From: Williamsia sp. 1135
GTDB lineage: Bacteria; Actinomycetota; Actinomycetes; Mycobacteriales; Mycobacteriaceae
Reading direction: 5' to 3'
NCBI RefSeq assembly: GCF_002095395.1
Contig: NZ_MJEI01000106.1
Location: forward strand, 273,728 to 337,727
Length of the DNA: 64,000 nucleotides
Below, one piece after another: positions 26,668 through 35,618 of this stretch. A program made the position numbers and the translations under genes. Each line of letters opens with the position of its first letter. The stretch's first letter is position 1. Below the pieces are notes generated by a model. That model searched no databases, had not been told where the DNA came from, and was given only the letters and a program-made list of their open reading frames with translations.

Positions 26668-27086
26668 TGACACAACCTCCTCCCGGATATCCGGCCCAGC
26701 CTCCTGCGCCGCAGGGTGGCCCTCACAACGACACCTTCTTCGTTTCACTGCTCGGCCAAGAACAGGGGCCCATGGGTTACCAGGACCTGGCCGGACTGGT
26801 CCGGTCCGGCCAGGTGAAGCCCGAGACCCAGGTACGCACCCAGGCGAGCAACTGGTTCCCCGTCTCACAGGTCCCCGGCCTGTTCTCTGACAAGGAGTGG
26901 CTCACCGCGCTGCTCCTGTCGGTGTTCGTCGGTGGTTTCGGTATCGACCGCTTCTATCTCGGCTACACGGGGCTCGGCGTCGCGAAGCTCCTGACCTGCG
27001 GCGGACTCGGCATCTGGACCCTGATCGATATCGTGTTGATTGCGATGCGCAAGCTCCCCGACTCGAATGGTGTTCCTCTGAAGTGA
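26667..27086 (+). CDS. GYF-2/TM2-domain membrane protein
   Basis: 139 residues. A Pro/Gln-rich N-terminus leads into a GYF_2-type domain (about 22-72: [32 protein letters not shown]). A TM2 domain follows (about 75-128) with two helices joined by [15 protein letters not shown]2 proteins are small membrane proteins of uncertain role. The stop overlaps the next start by four bases (GTGA), so the DUF2752 protein is translationally coupled and may be a partner. Confidence 0.85.
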   Translation: MTQPPPGYPAQPPAPQGGPHNDTFFVSLLGQEQGPMGYQDLAGLVRSGQVKPETQVRTQASNWFPVSQVPGLFSDKEWLTALLLSVFVGGFGIDRFYLGYTGLGVAKLLTCGGLGIWTLIDIVLIAMRKLPDSNGVPLK

Positions 27087-27529
27087 CCTCTCCGTCGACT
27101 CTGCCGAACCGGCGGCAATCCGAGAACTCGATTCGGATTGCCGCCGGTTTCGGCGTCGGCGCGATCGTCACGGCCTTCGCGGTCACCCCGGCGCTGAGCA
27201 CCTCGGGCCCCACGCTGTGTCCGATGCGGTTGATCACCGGCCTGCCTTGTCCGGGCTGCGGTCTCACCCGCAGTTGGATTGCTGCCGCCCACGGAGATTT
27301 CGCCGATGCGTTCTCCTACAACATCTTCGGACCGGTCAGTCTGATCGCGACGATCATGTTCGTCACGGTGGTCGGAGTACTCCTGATCCGCGGACGGCCG
27401 GCTGCGACCATCACCCCGGTGCTGCGGCACCCGATCGTCATCGCAGTCGTCGTCGTCTGGGTGCTCTACGGCATCGCCAGAGTTGTCGACCAACTCGTCG
27501 GTGGTGGGGTGTTTCCGGACGTCGCCTGA
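27083..27529 (+). CDS. DUF2752 membrane protein
   Basis: 148 residues. The DUF2752 signature CP-x5-TG-x2-CPGCGLTRS occurs at about 47-63 and three hydrophobic segments follow (about 15-35, 80-100, 113-135). The cysteine motif is conserved in the family but its role is unknown. GTG 27083 overlaps the TGA of the TM2 gene. The pairing TM2-DUF2752 recurs in actinobacteria, which suggests a shared membrane function; this is inference. Confidence 0.85.
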   Translation: MTSPSTLPNRRQSENSIRIAAGFGVGAIVTAFAVTPALSTSGPTLCPMRLITGLPCPGCGLTRSWIAAAHGDFADAFSYNIFGPVSLIATIMFVTVVGVLLIRGRPAATITPVLRHPIVIAVVVVWVLYGIARVVDQLVGGGVFPDVA

Positions 27530-27550
27530 GGAAGGGCGGAGGGGGAGAGC

Positions 27551-28213
27551 CTAGGTGACCTCGAGGGCGTCCTGATCCGGCAGGACCAAGAACTCGGTCG
27601 CCTCATCGCTCATCTCCGAGAAACGCCCGTAGTGCATCTTCAGTCCGGCCTCCACCAACAGGGCGTTGTGGATCGGAAAGCTCAGGCGCGGTTTCACTGC
27701 GCGCAGGTAGTCGATGGCCTCACTGATCTTCATCCACGGGGCCATCGTCGGCATCGCGAGCACGTCGACCTTTTCCTCCGGCACGAAGAGCGAGTCACCG
27801 GGATGCATCAGCTGCGCCGGGTTGCTCTCATCTCCGAGGAGGTAGGCGACGTTGTCGATGGCCGGGATGTCCGGATGGATCACGGCATGGGCACCTCCGG
27901 CGATCCGGGTGTTGATCGCACCGATGGTGAACTCATCGCCCGGCGCAGCGGCGGTCCAGTTCCCTGCGACGTCGTCGTCGTTGAGCTGGCGCGTCGTCTG
28001 CGGGTCGGCGTAGAGAACCGCCTCGGGGTTGCCCGCCACGAGATCCGGCAGCGCTGCGACGTCGACGTGGTCGGGGTGCTGATGGGTGATGAGAATCGCG
28101 TCGAGTCCGGTGACGCCGGTGAAACCGTGTGAGAAGTTGCCCGGATCGAAAAGGACTCTGGTGCCGTTCAATTCGACGAGGATGCAGGAATGTCCGAAGT
28201 GTGTGATCTGCAT
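27551..28213 (-). CDS. Metallo-beta-lactamase-fold hydrolase (UlaG-like)
   Basis: 220 residues. It starts MQITHFGHSCILVELNGTRVLFDPG, then has the metal motif THQHPDHVD (HxHxDH), with further ligand candidates His124 and His130 region and the C-terminal FPIHNALL. Proteins of this group include L-ascorbate-6-phosphate lactonase relatives and many of unknown substrate; no ula genes are near, so I do not assign one. ATG 28213 has a CATACT seven bases upstream and no ribosome site (leaderless). It lies 16 bases after hisN on the same strand. Confidence 0.85.
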   Translation of the reverse strand: MQITHFGHSCILVELNGTRVLFDPGNFSHGFTGVTGLDAILITHQHPDHVDVAALPDLVAGNPEAVLYADPQTTRQLNDDDVAGNWTAAAPGDEFTIGAINTRIAGGAHAVIHPDIPAIDNVAYLLGDESNPAQLMHPGDSLFVPEEKVDVLAMPTMAPWMKISEAIDYLRAVKPRLSFPIHNALLVEAGLKMHYGRFSEMSDEATEFLVLPDQDALEVT

Positions 28214-28229
28214 GGTTCCCAGTATGTAC

Positions 28230-29015
28230 TCAGTCGGGGCGCAGCGCCGCGAGAATGGTCTCGTGCAGGGTCCCGTTGGTGGCCACAGCGCTTCCTCGGT
28301 GGGGTCCTGCGCTGCCGTCGAGCCCGGTGAACCTGCCGCCCGCTTCCCGGACGAGGATGTCGAGCGGTGCCAGATCCCAGAGCGATACCTCGGGTTCGGC
28401 CGCGATGTCCACGGCACCTTCGGCGACGAGGCAGTAGTTGTAGAAGTCGCCGTAGCCCCGCACCCGCCAGACCTCGTCGGTGAGGTCGATGAATTGGTTT
28501 CGGACGCCGCGGTCGCGCCAGCCGGACAGGCTCGAGAAGGCCAGACTCGCCGAGGACACCTCCGCCACCTGTGACACCCGGATCGGACGCACCGCGCCAT
28601 CGGGTCCCTGGGCGAACGCACCTGCACCCGCCGCGGCCCACCAGCGCCGACCCAGTGCGGGGGCGCTGACGAAGCCGGTCTGCGGCACCCCGTCGATCAG
28701 CAGGGCGATGAGCGTTGCCCAGACCGGGACCCCGCGGACGAAGTTCTTCGTGCCGTCGATGGGGTCGATCACCCACTGGCGTCCCGTCAGCGCGACATCG
28801 CCACCGAACTCTTCTCCGAGGACGTCGTCGCCGGGGCACTCCTGGGCGATCAACTCGCGCAGCCGCGTCTCGACGGCCAGATCGGCGTCTGAGACGGGGG
28901 TGAGGTCGGGTTTTGAATCGACCACCAGGTCCAGGGCGCCGAAACGGGAGGTGGTGATGGCGTCGGCGGCGTCGGCCAACACCGACGCGATCTGCAGGTC
29001 GCGGGACTCGGTCAT
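28230..29015 (-). CDS. hisN: Histidinol-phosphatase HisN (inositol monophosphatase family)
   Basis: 261 residues. Metal-binding motifs of the IMPase fold are GEEFGG (about 67-72), [15 protein letters not shown] (about 81-95) and [15 protein letters not shown] (about 214-228). In Corynebacteriales and Mycobacteriales this subfamily is HisN, which dephosphorylates L-histidinol phosphate in histidine biosynthesis. Other IMPase substrates cannot be excluded by sequence. ATG 29015 is the start; the gene is divergent from the small membrane-protein gene at 29094. The lactonase-like gene follows 16 bases later. Confidence 0.85.
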   Translation of the reverse strand: MTESRDLQIASVLADAADAITTSRFGALDLVVDSKPDLTPVSDADLAVETRLRELIAQECPGDDVLGEEFGGDVALTGRQWVIDPIDGTKNFVRGVPVWATLIALLIDGVPQTGFVSAPALGRRWWAAAGAGAFAQGPDGAVRPIRVSQVAEVSSASLAFSSLSGWRDRGVRNQFIDLTDEVWRVRGYGDFYNYCLVAEGAVDIAAEPEVSLWDLAPLDILVREAGGRFTGLDGSAGPHRGSAVATNGTLHETILAALRPD

Positions 29016-29093
29016 GAAAAGCCACGCTACTTGGCATCGGAGCGGTGAAGTCGCCCCGCATCTTCAACCCGTATGTCCGGTTAGCCTGGAAAC

Positions 29094-29501
29094 ATGTTCG
29101 AGATCATCATCATCCTGATGTTCACTGCGCTGCTCGCGGCGGTGCTGATCCAGTGGCGTCGTGCCCGCTCGGGCGAGACTGCCGGTGGCCGGCCCGGCGA
29201 CCCACGCTTCTCCAATCGGGTGCCCGGCACCCTGACGCTGACCGGGGTGTCCGACCAGCCCGTCGAAGGCGACAAGAACCATCAGGTGTTCTGCACGATG
29301 TCGGGCACGATCGTCGGCCCCGACACCGCGCCGACCGATGTCTACGGGCGCTTCGTGGTGCCCATGTCCATGAGCTGGCCCTCGATCGGGGATGAGATCC
29401 CGGTGACGTACAAACCGGGCAAGGCAGAGTCGAGCTGGGAGCTCGCGGGCCCCATCGGACACAACCCCGGACAGGCCGGACCCAACCTCCGTAAGGACTG
29501 A
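29094..29501 (+). CDS. Small membrane-anchored protein of unknown function
   Basis: 135 residues. One N-terminal helix (about 3-20, MFEIIIILMFTALLAAVLI) is followed by a basic stop-transfer (QWRRAR) and a compact soluble domain with GTLTLTGVSDQP, FCTMSGTIVGPDTAP and WPSIGDEIPVTYKPGK, perhaps a beta barrel. I do not recognise the family. TAGCCT at 29082-29087 lies six bases before ATG 29094 and no ribosome site is present, so it is probably leaderless. It immediately precedes prfB, with 61 bases between. Confidence 0.75.
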   Translation: MFEIIIILMFTALLAAVLIQWRRARSGETAGGRPGDPRFSNRVPGTLTLTGVSDQPVEGDKNHQVFCTMSGTIVGPDTAPTDVYGRFVVPMSMSWPSIGDEIPVTYKPGKAESSWELAGPIGHNPGQAGPNLRKD

Positions 29502-29562
29502 CTGCGGGACGCGGGCCTGCGGCGATAGGTCTGCGGCCGGTGGACCGGTACCCTGAGTGATC

Positions 29563-30675
29563 GTGCATCCAGACGCCTCAGCAGACATCGACGCCCTCGA
29601 TTCGACCCTCACCACCGTGGAGAAGGTCCTCGACCTCGAGGAGCTTCGGCGACGGATCGATGAGCTCGAACATCAGGCCGCCGATCCCGAGCTGTGGAAC
29701 AACCAGGAACATGCTCAGCAGGTGACCAGCGAGCTGTCTCACGCGCAGACCGAATTGCGCCGGGTCGCCGAATTGCGCCAGCGCCTCGAAGACCTCCCGC
29801 TGCTGTACGAGCTGGCCGAATCCGAAGAAGGCGCCTCCCGCACAGAGGCCATGGCCGACGCCGACGCCGAACGTGTCTCCCTGCGCACCGACATCGAGGC
29901 GATGGAGGTCAAGACCATGCTCGCCGGTGAATACGATCACCGCGACGCCCTGGTCAACATCCGGTCAGGTGCCGGCGGAGTGGACGCCGCGGACTGGGCC
30001 GAGATGCTGATGCGTATGTACATCCGCTGGGCGGAGAAGCACGACTACAAGGTCGAGGTCTACGACACGTCTTACGCCGAAGAAGCTGGTCTGAAGTCCG
30101 CGACGTTCGCGGTCAAAGGTCCGTACATGTACGGCACCCTTTCGATCGAGATGGGCACCCACCGGCTCGTCCGGATCAGCCCGTTCGACAACCAGGGCCG
30201 CCGCCAGACGTCGTTCGCCGAGGTCGAGGTACTGCCTGTGGTGGAGACCACAGATCATATCGACATCGCGGAAACCGAACTGCGCGTAGATGTTTACCGC
30301 TCGTCCGGCCCCGGCGGACAGTCGGTGAACACGACGGACTCCGCTGTGCGGCTCACCCACATTCCCACCGGTATCGTGGTGACCTGTCAGAACGAAAAGA
30401 GCCAGCTGCAGAACAAGGCCGCGGCGATGCGGGTTCTGCAGGCCAAGTTGCTCGAGCGCAAACGAAAAGAAGAACGCGCGGAGATGGACGCCCTCAAAGG
30501 TGATGGCGGATCCAGCTGGGGCAACCAGATGCGGTCGTATGTGCTGCATCCCTACCAAATGGTCAAAGACCTTCGGACCGAGTTCGAGGTCAACAACCCC
30601 ACAGCCGTCCTCGACGGCGACATCGACGGATTCATCGAATCCGGGATCCGTTGGAGGATGGCGCAAACGGCCTAG
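29563..30675 (+). CDS. prfB: Peptide chain release factor 2
   Basis: 370 residues. The catalytic GGQ is in [17 protein letters not shown]; the stop-codon tripeptide SPF is in [33 protein letters not shown] is the RF-family signature. RF2 releases peptides at UGA and UAA. The reading frame is uninterrupted: the programmed in-frame UGA and +1 shift found in many bacterial prfB genes is absent. I start at GTG 29563 because [18 protein letters not shown] matches mycobacterial RF2 and TACCCT lies at 29549-29554; GTG 29557 is two codons earlier. It begins the conserved prfB-mscS-ftsE-ftsX-smpB cluster. Confidence 0.95.
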   Translation: MHPDASADIDALDSTLTTVEKVLDLEELRRRIDELEHQAADPELWNNQEHAQQVTSELSHAQTELRRVAELRQRLEDLPLLYELAESEEGASRTEAMADADAERVSLRTDIEAMEVKTMLAGEYDHRDALVNIRSGAGGVDAADWAEMLMRMYIRWAEKHDYKVEVYDTSYAEEAGLKSATFAVKGPYMYGTLSIEMGTHRLVRISPFDNQGRRQTSFAEVEVLPVVETTDHIDIAETELRVDVYRSSGPGGQSVNTTDSAVRLTHIPTGIVVTCQNEKSQLQNKAAAMRVLQAKLLERKRKEERAEMDALKGDGGSSWGNQMRSYVLHPYQMVKDLRTEFEVNNPTAVLDGDIDGFIESGIRWRMAQTA

Positions 30676-30777
30676 GCCGTGTCGGGCCCGAGCTTCGAGC
30701 CGGCCCTGATTTTTCCACCGCAGCGGAGTTCGACCTGACCAGTAGGGCCGCGGCACCACACGGGAGGAGTAAATCGC

Positions 30778-31719
30778 TTGTTTCATGATGTAGTCGCGTT
30801 CGTGACGGCGGCCCCGTCCGGGCCCGCCGGCTCGGACCGCCTGATCCGATGGCTCTCGCTGCAGGGCCTCACCATCTTGTTGTGGGTCGTCGGCGCGCTT
30901 CTGGCCACCCGCTTCATCCAGTGGATGGTCGGCCGGATCACCACCAAGATCGATTCGCAATTCACCGAATCCGATGCACTCGTGCGGTCGGAGGCGATCA
31001 AACACCGGCACTCCGTCGCCCAGGTCATCGCCTGGGTGGCGATCGCGATCGTGTACATCATCGCGGGATTCAGCATCGTGCGAGAGCTGGGTGTCCCGAT
31101 CACCGGGTTCGTGGCGCCCGCCACCGTGCTCGGTGCCGCCCTGGGTTTCGGTGCCCAGCGCATCGTCCAGGACCTGCTGTCGGGTTTCTTCATCATCACC
31201 GAGAAGCAATACGGGTTCGGTGACGTGGTGTCGCTGGCGATTCTCGGCTCGGCCGACCCTGCTGAGGGCACCGTCGAAGACGTCACCTTGCGCATCACCA
31301 AACTGCGCTCGGCGGATGGCGAGATGATCACCATCCCGAACGGCCAGATCGTCAAGGCCATCAACCTGTCCAAGGACTGGGCCCGCTCCGTGGTCGACAT
31401 CCCGCTGCCGATCGGCGCCGACATGGCCCGGGTGAACGAGTTGATCGCCCAGATCGGCCACCAGGCCTTCACCGACTCCCGCACCCGTAACCTGCTGCTC
31501 GACGAACCCACGGCCATGGGTGTCACCGACATCGAGGTCGACACCATGACGGTGCGGATCGTGGCCAGGACGCTGCCGGGCAAACAGTTCGAGGTCAGCC
31601 GAGACCTGCGCGCCAGAATCGTCAGGGCCTTCGGCCGGGCGGGCATTGCACTCGCGCCGGGGACGGCCATCGAGACCGACTCCGTCGCGCCGGCAGCCGC
31701 TGAGGAGGGAAGCCGATGA
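30778..31719 (+). CDS. MscS-family mechanosensitive channel (Rv3104c-like)
   Basis: 313 residues. Three helices (about 28-50, 80-98, 108-127) are followed by the pore-lining MscS segment ATVLGAALGFGAQRIVQDLL and a cytoplasmic beta domain with FGDVVSL, DVTLRITKLRSADGEMITIPNG. It probably opens under membrane tension to release osmolytes. The start is TTG 30778 behind GGAGGAG (spacing eight). The stop overlaps the ATG of the next gene by four bases. The position equals Rv3104c in the ftsEX cluster. Confidence 0.88.
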   Translation: MFHDVVAFVTAAPSGPAGSDRLIRWLSLQGLTILLWVVGALLATRFIQWMVGRITTKIDSQFTESDALVRSEAIKHRHSVAQVIAWVAIAIVYIIAGFSIVRELGVPITGFVAPATVLGAALGFGAQRIVQDLLSGFFIITEKQYGFGDVVSLAILGSADPAEGTVEDVTLRITKLRSADGEMITIPNGQIVKAINLSKDWARSVVDIPLPIGADMARVNELIAQIGHQAFTDSRTRNLLLDEPTAMGVTDIEVDTMTVRIVARTLPGKQFEVSRDLRARIVRAFGRAGIALAPGTAIETDSVAPAAAEEGSR

Positions 31720-32237
31720 GCGATGGCACCGGTAAGAACATCGACAAGAACGTGACCCCGCAACCCGTGAACCCCCAACCCGTGACCCCACGATCCACGT
31801 CGCCGGAAGCACCTACGACGGCCCCAACGGACACCGAAGGACCCGCGAACAGCCACAAGAAGACCCTCTGGGAGCGCATTCCCCGGCGGATCTTCCGTGG
31901 CCGGGTCCGGACAACCACAGCAGCGCTGGTGGTCTTGTTCATCGCCGCACTGTTCCTCTACGGCCAGCGGTCGGATCACTACGCCAACCTCGACCAGGAG
32001 AACCGGCAGAATCAGATCTCGCAGGTTCAGGCACCACGAACCACCACACCTGAGCCGGTCGAGGAAGAGCCCACCGAGACGTCAACGCCGTCGACAACCG
32101 TCACCCCGTCCACCACGGTCCCGCCGACCGGCGAGGAGTCGACGAGCTCGAGTTCGGAGGCGCCGACGACCACGACCACCACACCGGGCGGCGGGTTCCG
32201 GCTCCCTGAGCTGCCGACGATCAGCATTGCGCCCTGA
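31716..32237 (+). CDS. Pro/Thr-rich single-pass membrane protein (Rv3103c-like)
   Basis: 173 residues. A low-complexity cytoplasmic N-terminus (Pro/Thr-rich, to about 50) precedes a basic stretch (RIPRRIFRGRVR), one membrane helix (about 67-84, TTAALVVLFIAALFLYGQ) and a Thr/Ser/Glu/Pro-rich extracytoplasmic tail (TSTPSTTVTPSTT) that could be O-glycosylated. It overlaps mscS by four bases. A Pro-rich membrane protein holds the same place in M. tuberculosis. The function is unknown; proximity to ftsEX hints at an envelope role. Confidence 0.8.
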   Translation: MSDGTGKNIDKNVTPQPVNPQPVTPRSTSPEAPTTAPTDTEGPANSHKKTLWERIPRRIFRGRVRTTTAALVVLFIAALFLYGQRSDHYANLDQENRQNQISQVQAPRTTTPEPVEEEPTETSTPSTTVTPSTTVPPTGEESTSSSSEAPTTTTTTPGGGFRLPELPTISIAP

Positions 32238-32291
32238 CCGGGCGGCAAGTCTGAGGGGCACGGCAAGTATTCGTGGCTACACTGGGCGACC

Positions 32292-32981
32292 GTGATCAGC
32301 GTCAACAATGTGACGATGCAGTACAAGGCATCGACCCGGCCCGCACTGCGGGATCTGTCTCTCGACGTCGACAAAGGCGATTTCGCATTCCTCATCGGGC
32401 CCTCGGGTTCGGGCAAGTCAACCTTCTTCCGGTTGCTCCTGAAGGAGGACAAGCCGACCTCTGGTGACGTCTACGTGGGCGACTTCCACGTCAACAAGCT
32501 GCCGGGCCGTAAGGTCCCCAAGCTGCGGCAGTCGATCGGGTGTGTCTTTCAGGACTTCCGGCTGCTCCAGCAGAAGTCGGTGGCCGAGAACGTGGCGTTC
32601 GCCCTCGAGGTGATCGGCAAGCCGCGCAACACGGTCGCCAAGGTGGTGCCCGAGGTCCTCGACTACGTGGGACTGTCGGGCAAGGCGGACCGGATGCCGT
32701 ACGAACTCTCCGGCGGCGAGATGCAGCGCGTGGCCATCGCCAGGGCGATCGCGAACCGGCCGCTGCTCCTGTTGGCCGACGAGCCCACCGGAAACCTCGA
32801 CCCCGACACCAGCCGGGAGATCGTCGAGGTCCTCGACCGCGTGAACCGTCGGGGCACCACCGTCGTGATGGCCACGCACGATCGTCAGATCGTCGACTCG
32901 ATGCGGCGGAGAGTTCTCGAGTTCAGCAACGGTCGCCTGACCCGCGACGACGCCCACGGCGTCTACGGCCTCGGCGGCTGA
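32292..32981 (+). CDS. ftsE: Cell-division ATP-binding protein FtsE
   Basis: 229 residues. ABC ATPase motifs are complete: Walker [10 protein letters not shown] (36-44), Q-loop Gln87, signature LSGGE (139-143), Walker B LLLLADEP (158-165) and switch His in ATHDRQIV. FtsE with FtsX forms a type VII ABC complex that activates peptidoglycan hydrolases at the septum. GTG 32292 has TACACT at 32278-32283 upstream and no ribosome site. ftsX follows 64 bases later. Confidence 0.96.
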   Translation: MISVNNVTMQYKASTRPALRDLSLDVDKGDFAFLIGPSGSGKSTFFRLLLKEDKPTSGDVYVGDFHVNKLPGRKVPKLRQSIGCVFQDFRLLQQKSVAENVAFALEVIGKPRNTVAKVVPEVLDYVGLSGKADRMPYELSGGEMQRVAIARAIANRPLLLLADEPTGNLDPDTSREIVEVLDRVNRRGTTVVMATHDRQIVDSMRRRVLEFSNGRLTRDDAHGVYGLGG

Positions 32982-33045
32982 GCCCCGGCCGAGCCCACCA
33001 TTCCACTTCTTCTGTAGTCCCGACCGGGAGGACACCCGAACTCCG

Positions 33046-33951
33046 ATGCGCGCGAGTTTCATACTGAGCGAAGTCCTGAACGGACTGCGCCGCAACGTCA
33101 CCATGACGGTGGCGATGATCATCACCACAGCCATCACCCTCGGCATGTTCGGCGCCGGCCTGCTGGTGGTGCAGATGGCCGACAAGACCCAGGACATCTT
33201 CCTCGATCGTGTGGAGATGCAGATCTTCATCTCCGATCCGGTGACCGACGCCGACCCCGACTGCAAGTCGGCGCCCTGCGCCACGCTCCGGACCGACATC
33301 GAGGGGATCACAGGGGTCGAGTCGGTGCAGTACATCAACCGCGCGCAGGCCTACCGCGACGCCACGACCAAGACGTTCGCCAACAACCCGGACATCGCGG
33401 CACTGGTCAGGGAAGACACCCTGCCCGCGTCGTTCAAGGTGCGGATGTCCGACCCGGACCAGTTCGGCGTCGTCCTCGACACGTTCCGGACCGCGGACGG
33501 GGTGGACAGCGTGCTGGACCAGCGCGAGCTCGTCAAACGAATCTTCAGCGTCCTCGACGGTGCGCGCAATGCGGCGTTCGCGATCGCGCTCGTACTGGTG
33601 TTCGCTGCGGTGCTGTTGATAGCCAACACCGTTCAGGTCGCCGCGTACACACGGCGGACCGAGGTGGGAATCATGCGCCTGGTCGGCGCCACCCGCTGGT
33701 ACACCCAGCTGCCCTTCCTGCTCGAGGCGGTGATCGCGACCGCGGTCGGTTCGGTCCTGGCCATCGCGGGACTATTCGGTGCCAAGGCGTTGTTCTTCGA
33801 TCGTGCCCTGCAGGATCTCTACGGTGTGAACATCCTGGCGAAGATCGGCGTCTCGGACGTGCTGTTCGTCGCCCCGTGGCTGATCATCATCGGCGTGGGG
33901 CTGTCCAGCATCACGGCGTACGCGACGCTCCGGTTCTACGTACGCGAATAA
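33046..33951 (+). CDS. ftsX: Cell-division membrane protein FtsX
   Basis: 301 residues. One N-terminal helix (about 20-45), a periplasmic-type domain of about 130 residues, and three C-terminal helices (about 178-200, 226-248, 272-294) match FtsX. The extracellular loop has a cysteine pair (DCKSAPC) as in mycobacterial FtsX, where this domain binds the hydrolase RipC. The C-terminus TLRFYVRE is typical of actinobacterial FtsX. GGGAGG precedes ATG 33046 at a spacing of about 13. It works with FtsE. Confidence 0.95.
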   Translation: MRASFILSEVLNGLRRNVTMTVAMIITTAITLGMFGAGLLVVQMADKTQDIFLDRVEMQIFISDPVTDADPDCKSAPCATLRTDIEGITGVESVQYINRAQAYRDATTKTFANNPDIAALVREDTLPASFKVRMSDPDQFGVVLDTFRTADGVDSVLDQRELVKRIFSVLDGARNAAFAIALVLVFAAVLLIANTVQVAAYTRRTEVGIMRLVGATRWYTQLPFLLEAVIATAVGSVLAIAGLFGAKALFFDRALQDLYGVNILAKIGVSDVLFVAPWLIIIGVGLSSITAYATLRFYVRE

Positions 33952-34046
33952 TCGAGGCGACTTCGCGCGCCTTGCATGTGTAGTGTTGCGAGGCCACCAA
34001 ACACGAGAAAATCCGGCACGGATCCGGCGAGAGTAGGTGAACATCG

Positions 34047-34520
34047 ATGAAGGAAAAAGGCCGCAAGGCGATTGCGACGAACCGTAAGGCGCGGCACAAC
34101 TACGCCATCCTCGACACCTACGAGGCCGGTGTCGCTCTGGTCGGGACCGAAGTCAAGAGCCTGCGGGACGGCAAGGCGTCGCTGGTCGACGCGTTCGCGA
34201 CCGTCGACAACGGGGAGATCTGGCTGCGCGGGCTGCACATACCCGAGTACGGCAACGGGTCGTGGACCAACCACGCACCGAGGCGCAACCGGAAGCTCCT
34301 GCTGCATCGCAAAGAGATCGACGGTCTCGTCGGGAAGATCCGCGACGGCAACCTGACGCTCGTGCCGCTGTCGATGTACTTCAACGACGGCAAGGTGAAG
34401 GTGGAATTGGCTCTCGCCCGGGGTAAGCAGGACCACGACAAGCGCCACGACCTGGCCAAGCGCGACGCCGAGCGGGAAGTGACCCGGGAGCTCGGTCGCC
34501 GCGTCAAGGGGATGCGCTGA
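34047..34520 (+). CDS. smpB: SsrA-binding protein SmpB
   Basis: 157 residues with the family signatures [29 protein letters not shown] split across the N-terminus and [18 protein letters not shown], and the basic tail [11 protein letters not shown] that enters the mRNA channel. SmpB delivers tmRNA to stalled ribosomes. In M. tuberculosis ssrA lies next to smpB; here it lies 7.2 kb downstream (41753), behind accessory genes. The ATG at 34047 follows a weak GGTGA. Confidence 0.95.
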   Translation: MKEKGRKAIATNRKARHNYAILDTYEAGVALVGTEVKSLRDGKASLVDAFATVDNGEIWLRGLHIPEYGNGSWTNHAPRRNRKLLLHRKEIDGLVGKIRDGNLTLVPLSMYFNDGKVKVELALARGKQDHDKRHDLAKRDAEREVTRELGRRVKGMR

Positions 34521-34621
34521 CCGCTGCGCAGTATCGGCGGGGTCAGGGTTCGGTATCGACCTGGTGTCGCCCTGGGGTTTCGGTTTGCATCGCGATGGAC
34601 AGTCGACTGCACTGACCCCTG

Positions 34622-35592
34622 ATGAGTATTCGGGGCGGTATCTCACGGGGATTGACGGCATGTATCGGTGTGTTGGCGGTGGTGGCCGCGTTGTGCCAGG
34701 GCGTAGGCCCGGCGGCATCCGCACCAGCTGTGACCGGTAGCAAGCAGATCACCGATCGCCTGTCGATCATCTACGTGTATTCGCCTTCGATGAATCGCGT
34801 GATCGGAAATCAGGTCCTACGCCCGGCGGGCAACTCCGCCGGAGCGCCGACTTCTACCTCCTCGACGGCAAAGGGGGTGGGACCGAAGGCGACAGTTGGG
34901 TGAACTACACCAATTACGAGAGCTTCTTCGCGGGCAAACGTGTCAACGTCGTCTCACCACTCGGCGGAAAGTACAGCTGGTACACGGACTGGCGGGGCCC
35001 GGACCTGGTGACCGGCATCAACCAGTGGCAGACCTATCTGACCCGGGAACTGCCCGCCGCGCTTGCCTCGGTACTGAAGTCGAACGGCGCAAATGCGATC
35101 GCCGGATTGTCGATGAGTGGGGGACCGGCTCTCGACCTGGCCGGGCAGGCCCCTGACGTCTACCGGGCCGTCGCGTCGTACAGCGGCTGTCCTGCCATCA
35201 GCAGTCCGCTGGGCATCGCAGCGGTCTCGGCGACCGTGGCGTCAGGAGGCGCCAATCCGCTCGCGATGTATGGGCCACCCGGTGATCCGGCGTGGGTGCA
35301 CCACGATGCGACGTTGCACCCGAATCGACTGCGCGGTAAGGCGATCAACATTTCCGCTGCCACCGGCCTGCCGCGTGCGGCGCCGGGCCCCGCGGCGGTC
35401 CCGTTGTTCTTCGGGCCCGCCCAGGTCGAGGCGATCACCCGGCAGTGCACCGATCAGATGGCGGCTTCCCTGCGGTCGGCCGGTGTAGGACACACCTACC
35501 AGGTCTTTCCGACCGGTGCGCACGCCTGGGGGTCGTTCGAACAGCAGATGCGCGAGAGCTGGCGTGTGATCGGCCCGGCGATCGGCGCGTGA
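34622..35592 (+). pseudogene. Antigen 85-like mycolyltransferase/esterase, frameshifted
   Basis: The N-terminal frame (from ATG 34622) has a signal peptide ending near AASAPAV, then LSIIYVYSPSMNRVIGNQVLRPAG. The rest is in another frame, beginning FYLLDGKGGGTEGDSWVNYTN and containing the nucleophile elbow GLSMSGG and HAWGSFEQQMRESW. Together they form a complete Ag85/FbpA-family protein of about 323 residues, an enzyme that transfers mycolates to trehalose or arabinogalactan. Adding one base between 34849 and 34852 (GCCGACTTC) restores the frame. It lies between smpB and the nSTAND gene and is the clearest sign of a mycolic-acid envelope. It may be a real lesion or a sequence error. Confidence 0.85.
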
Positions 35593-35618
35593 AGGATTCG
35601 CCCGCAGCGGCAGGCCGG

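Noticed and set aside
29563..29700. Programmed frameshift in prfB
   Set aside because: The frame is continuous, with no in-frame TGA and no slippery Shine-Dalgarno/CTTTGA arrangement near the start.
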